A stretch of DNA of 60,000 bases from Tubiluchus corallicola. Lineage: Eukaryota; Priapulida; Priapulimorpha; Priapulimorphida; Tubiluchidae. Within the stretch, counting starts at the first letter, position 1. Each line of letters opens with the position of its first letter. Location of the stretch: contig JAQGDQ010000076.1 in the NCBI GenBank assembly GCA_030141605.1, positions 64,001 to 124,000 on the forward strand, in the 5' to 3' direction. Below, in pieces: positions 59,960-60,000 of this stretch. The notes beneath the pieces are model-generated. The model was not told the DNA's origin. It did not search any database and was given only the letters and a program-made list of their open reading frames with translations. The position numbers and the translations under genes are program-made.

Positions 59960-60000
59960 TTTAACTTTTCCGGGAATATTCCGGGATAGATCTGTGTCTT

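Overview
The window looks like nuclear DNA of an invertebrate animal. It is AT-rich, its genes are split into short exons by GT-AG introns, its non-LTR and LTR retroelements are decayed, and it carries pogo-like and hAT-like repeats. A tunicate or another marine deuterostome would fit: the retroelement at the left edge has the Gmr1-type order with integrase before reverse transcriptase, a group described from deuterostomes. That placement is inference only, because no species-diagnostic gene is present.

Layout. 1-5.9 kb: a decayed Gmr1-like Ty3/gypsy element. It has a long gag-protease-integrase ORF, then a short second ORF, then RNase H; the reverse transcriptase core between the last two is deleted. 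6.0-16.4 kb: two near-identical inverted arms of about 2.05-2.1 kb (6023-8077 and 14301-16404) around a 6.2 kb spacer. Each arm holds the first coding exon of a poly(A) polymerase gene and a divergent PHD-like LINE ORF1 remnant. The spacer is filled with a decayed LINE (endonuclease, RT, C-terminal part), a nested 770 bp pogo-like element and a second LINE tail. 15.3-28.5 kb (+): a complete canonical poly(A) polymerase gene with 15 coding exons, 700 aa, and all phases consistent. Its first exon lies in the right arm. 28.5-32.3 kb: long AU-rich 3' UTR, then the TATA/CCAAT promoter of the next gene. 32.3-42.2 kb (+): the TFIIA large-subunit (alpha/beta precursor) gene with 11 coding exons, 445 aa. 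A LINE remnant lies in intron 1 and a hAT-type MITE in intron 2. 42.2-52 kb: mostly non-coding, with a degenerate tandem repeat, two orphan exon-like segments, a 419 bp tandem duplication containing CA microsatellites, and a degenerate telomere-like tract. 52.1-58.0 kb (+): a three-exon, 206-aa four-transmembrane (CD20/MS4A-like) gene. A complete intronless alpha-1,3-fucosyltransferase gene (404 aa) lies nested in its first intron on the opposite strand. 59.92-59.96 kb (-): the first coding exon of a further gene entering from the right edge.

The two best-supported host genes belong to the core mRNA machinery, pre-initiation complex assembly and polyadenylation, and lie head to tail about 3.8 kb apart. 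The fucosyltransferase is a Golgi glycan enzyme and the tetraspan protein a membrane protein. I see no link between those two beyond the nested arrangement. Nothing here clearly amounts to a new molecular system. The most unusual structures are the inverted duplication of the poly(A) polymerase 5' end, the RT-less Gmr1-like element, the nested FUT gene and a second potential Taspase1 motif in TFIIA.
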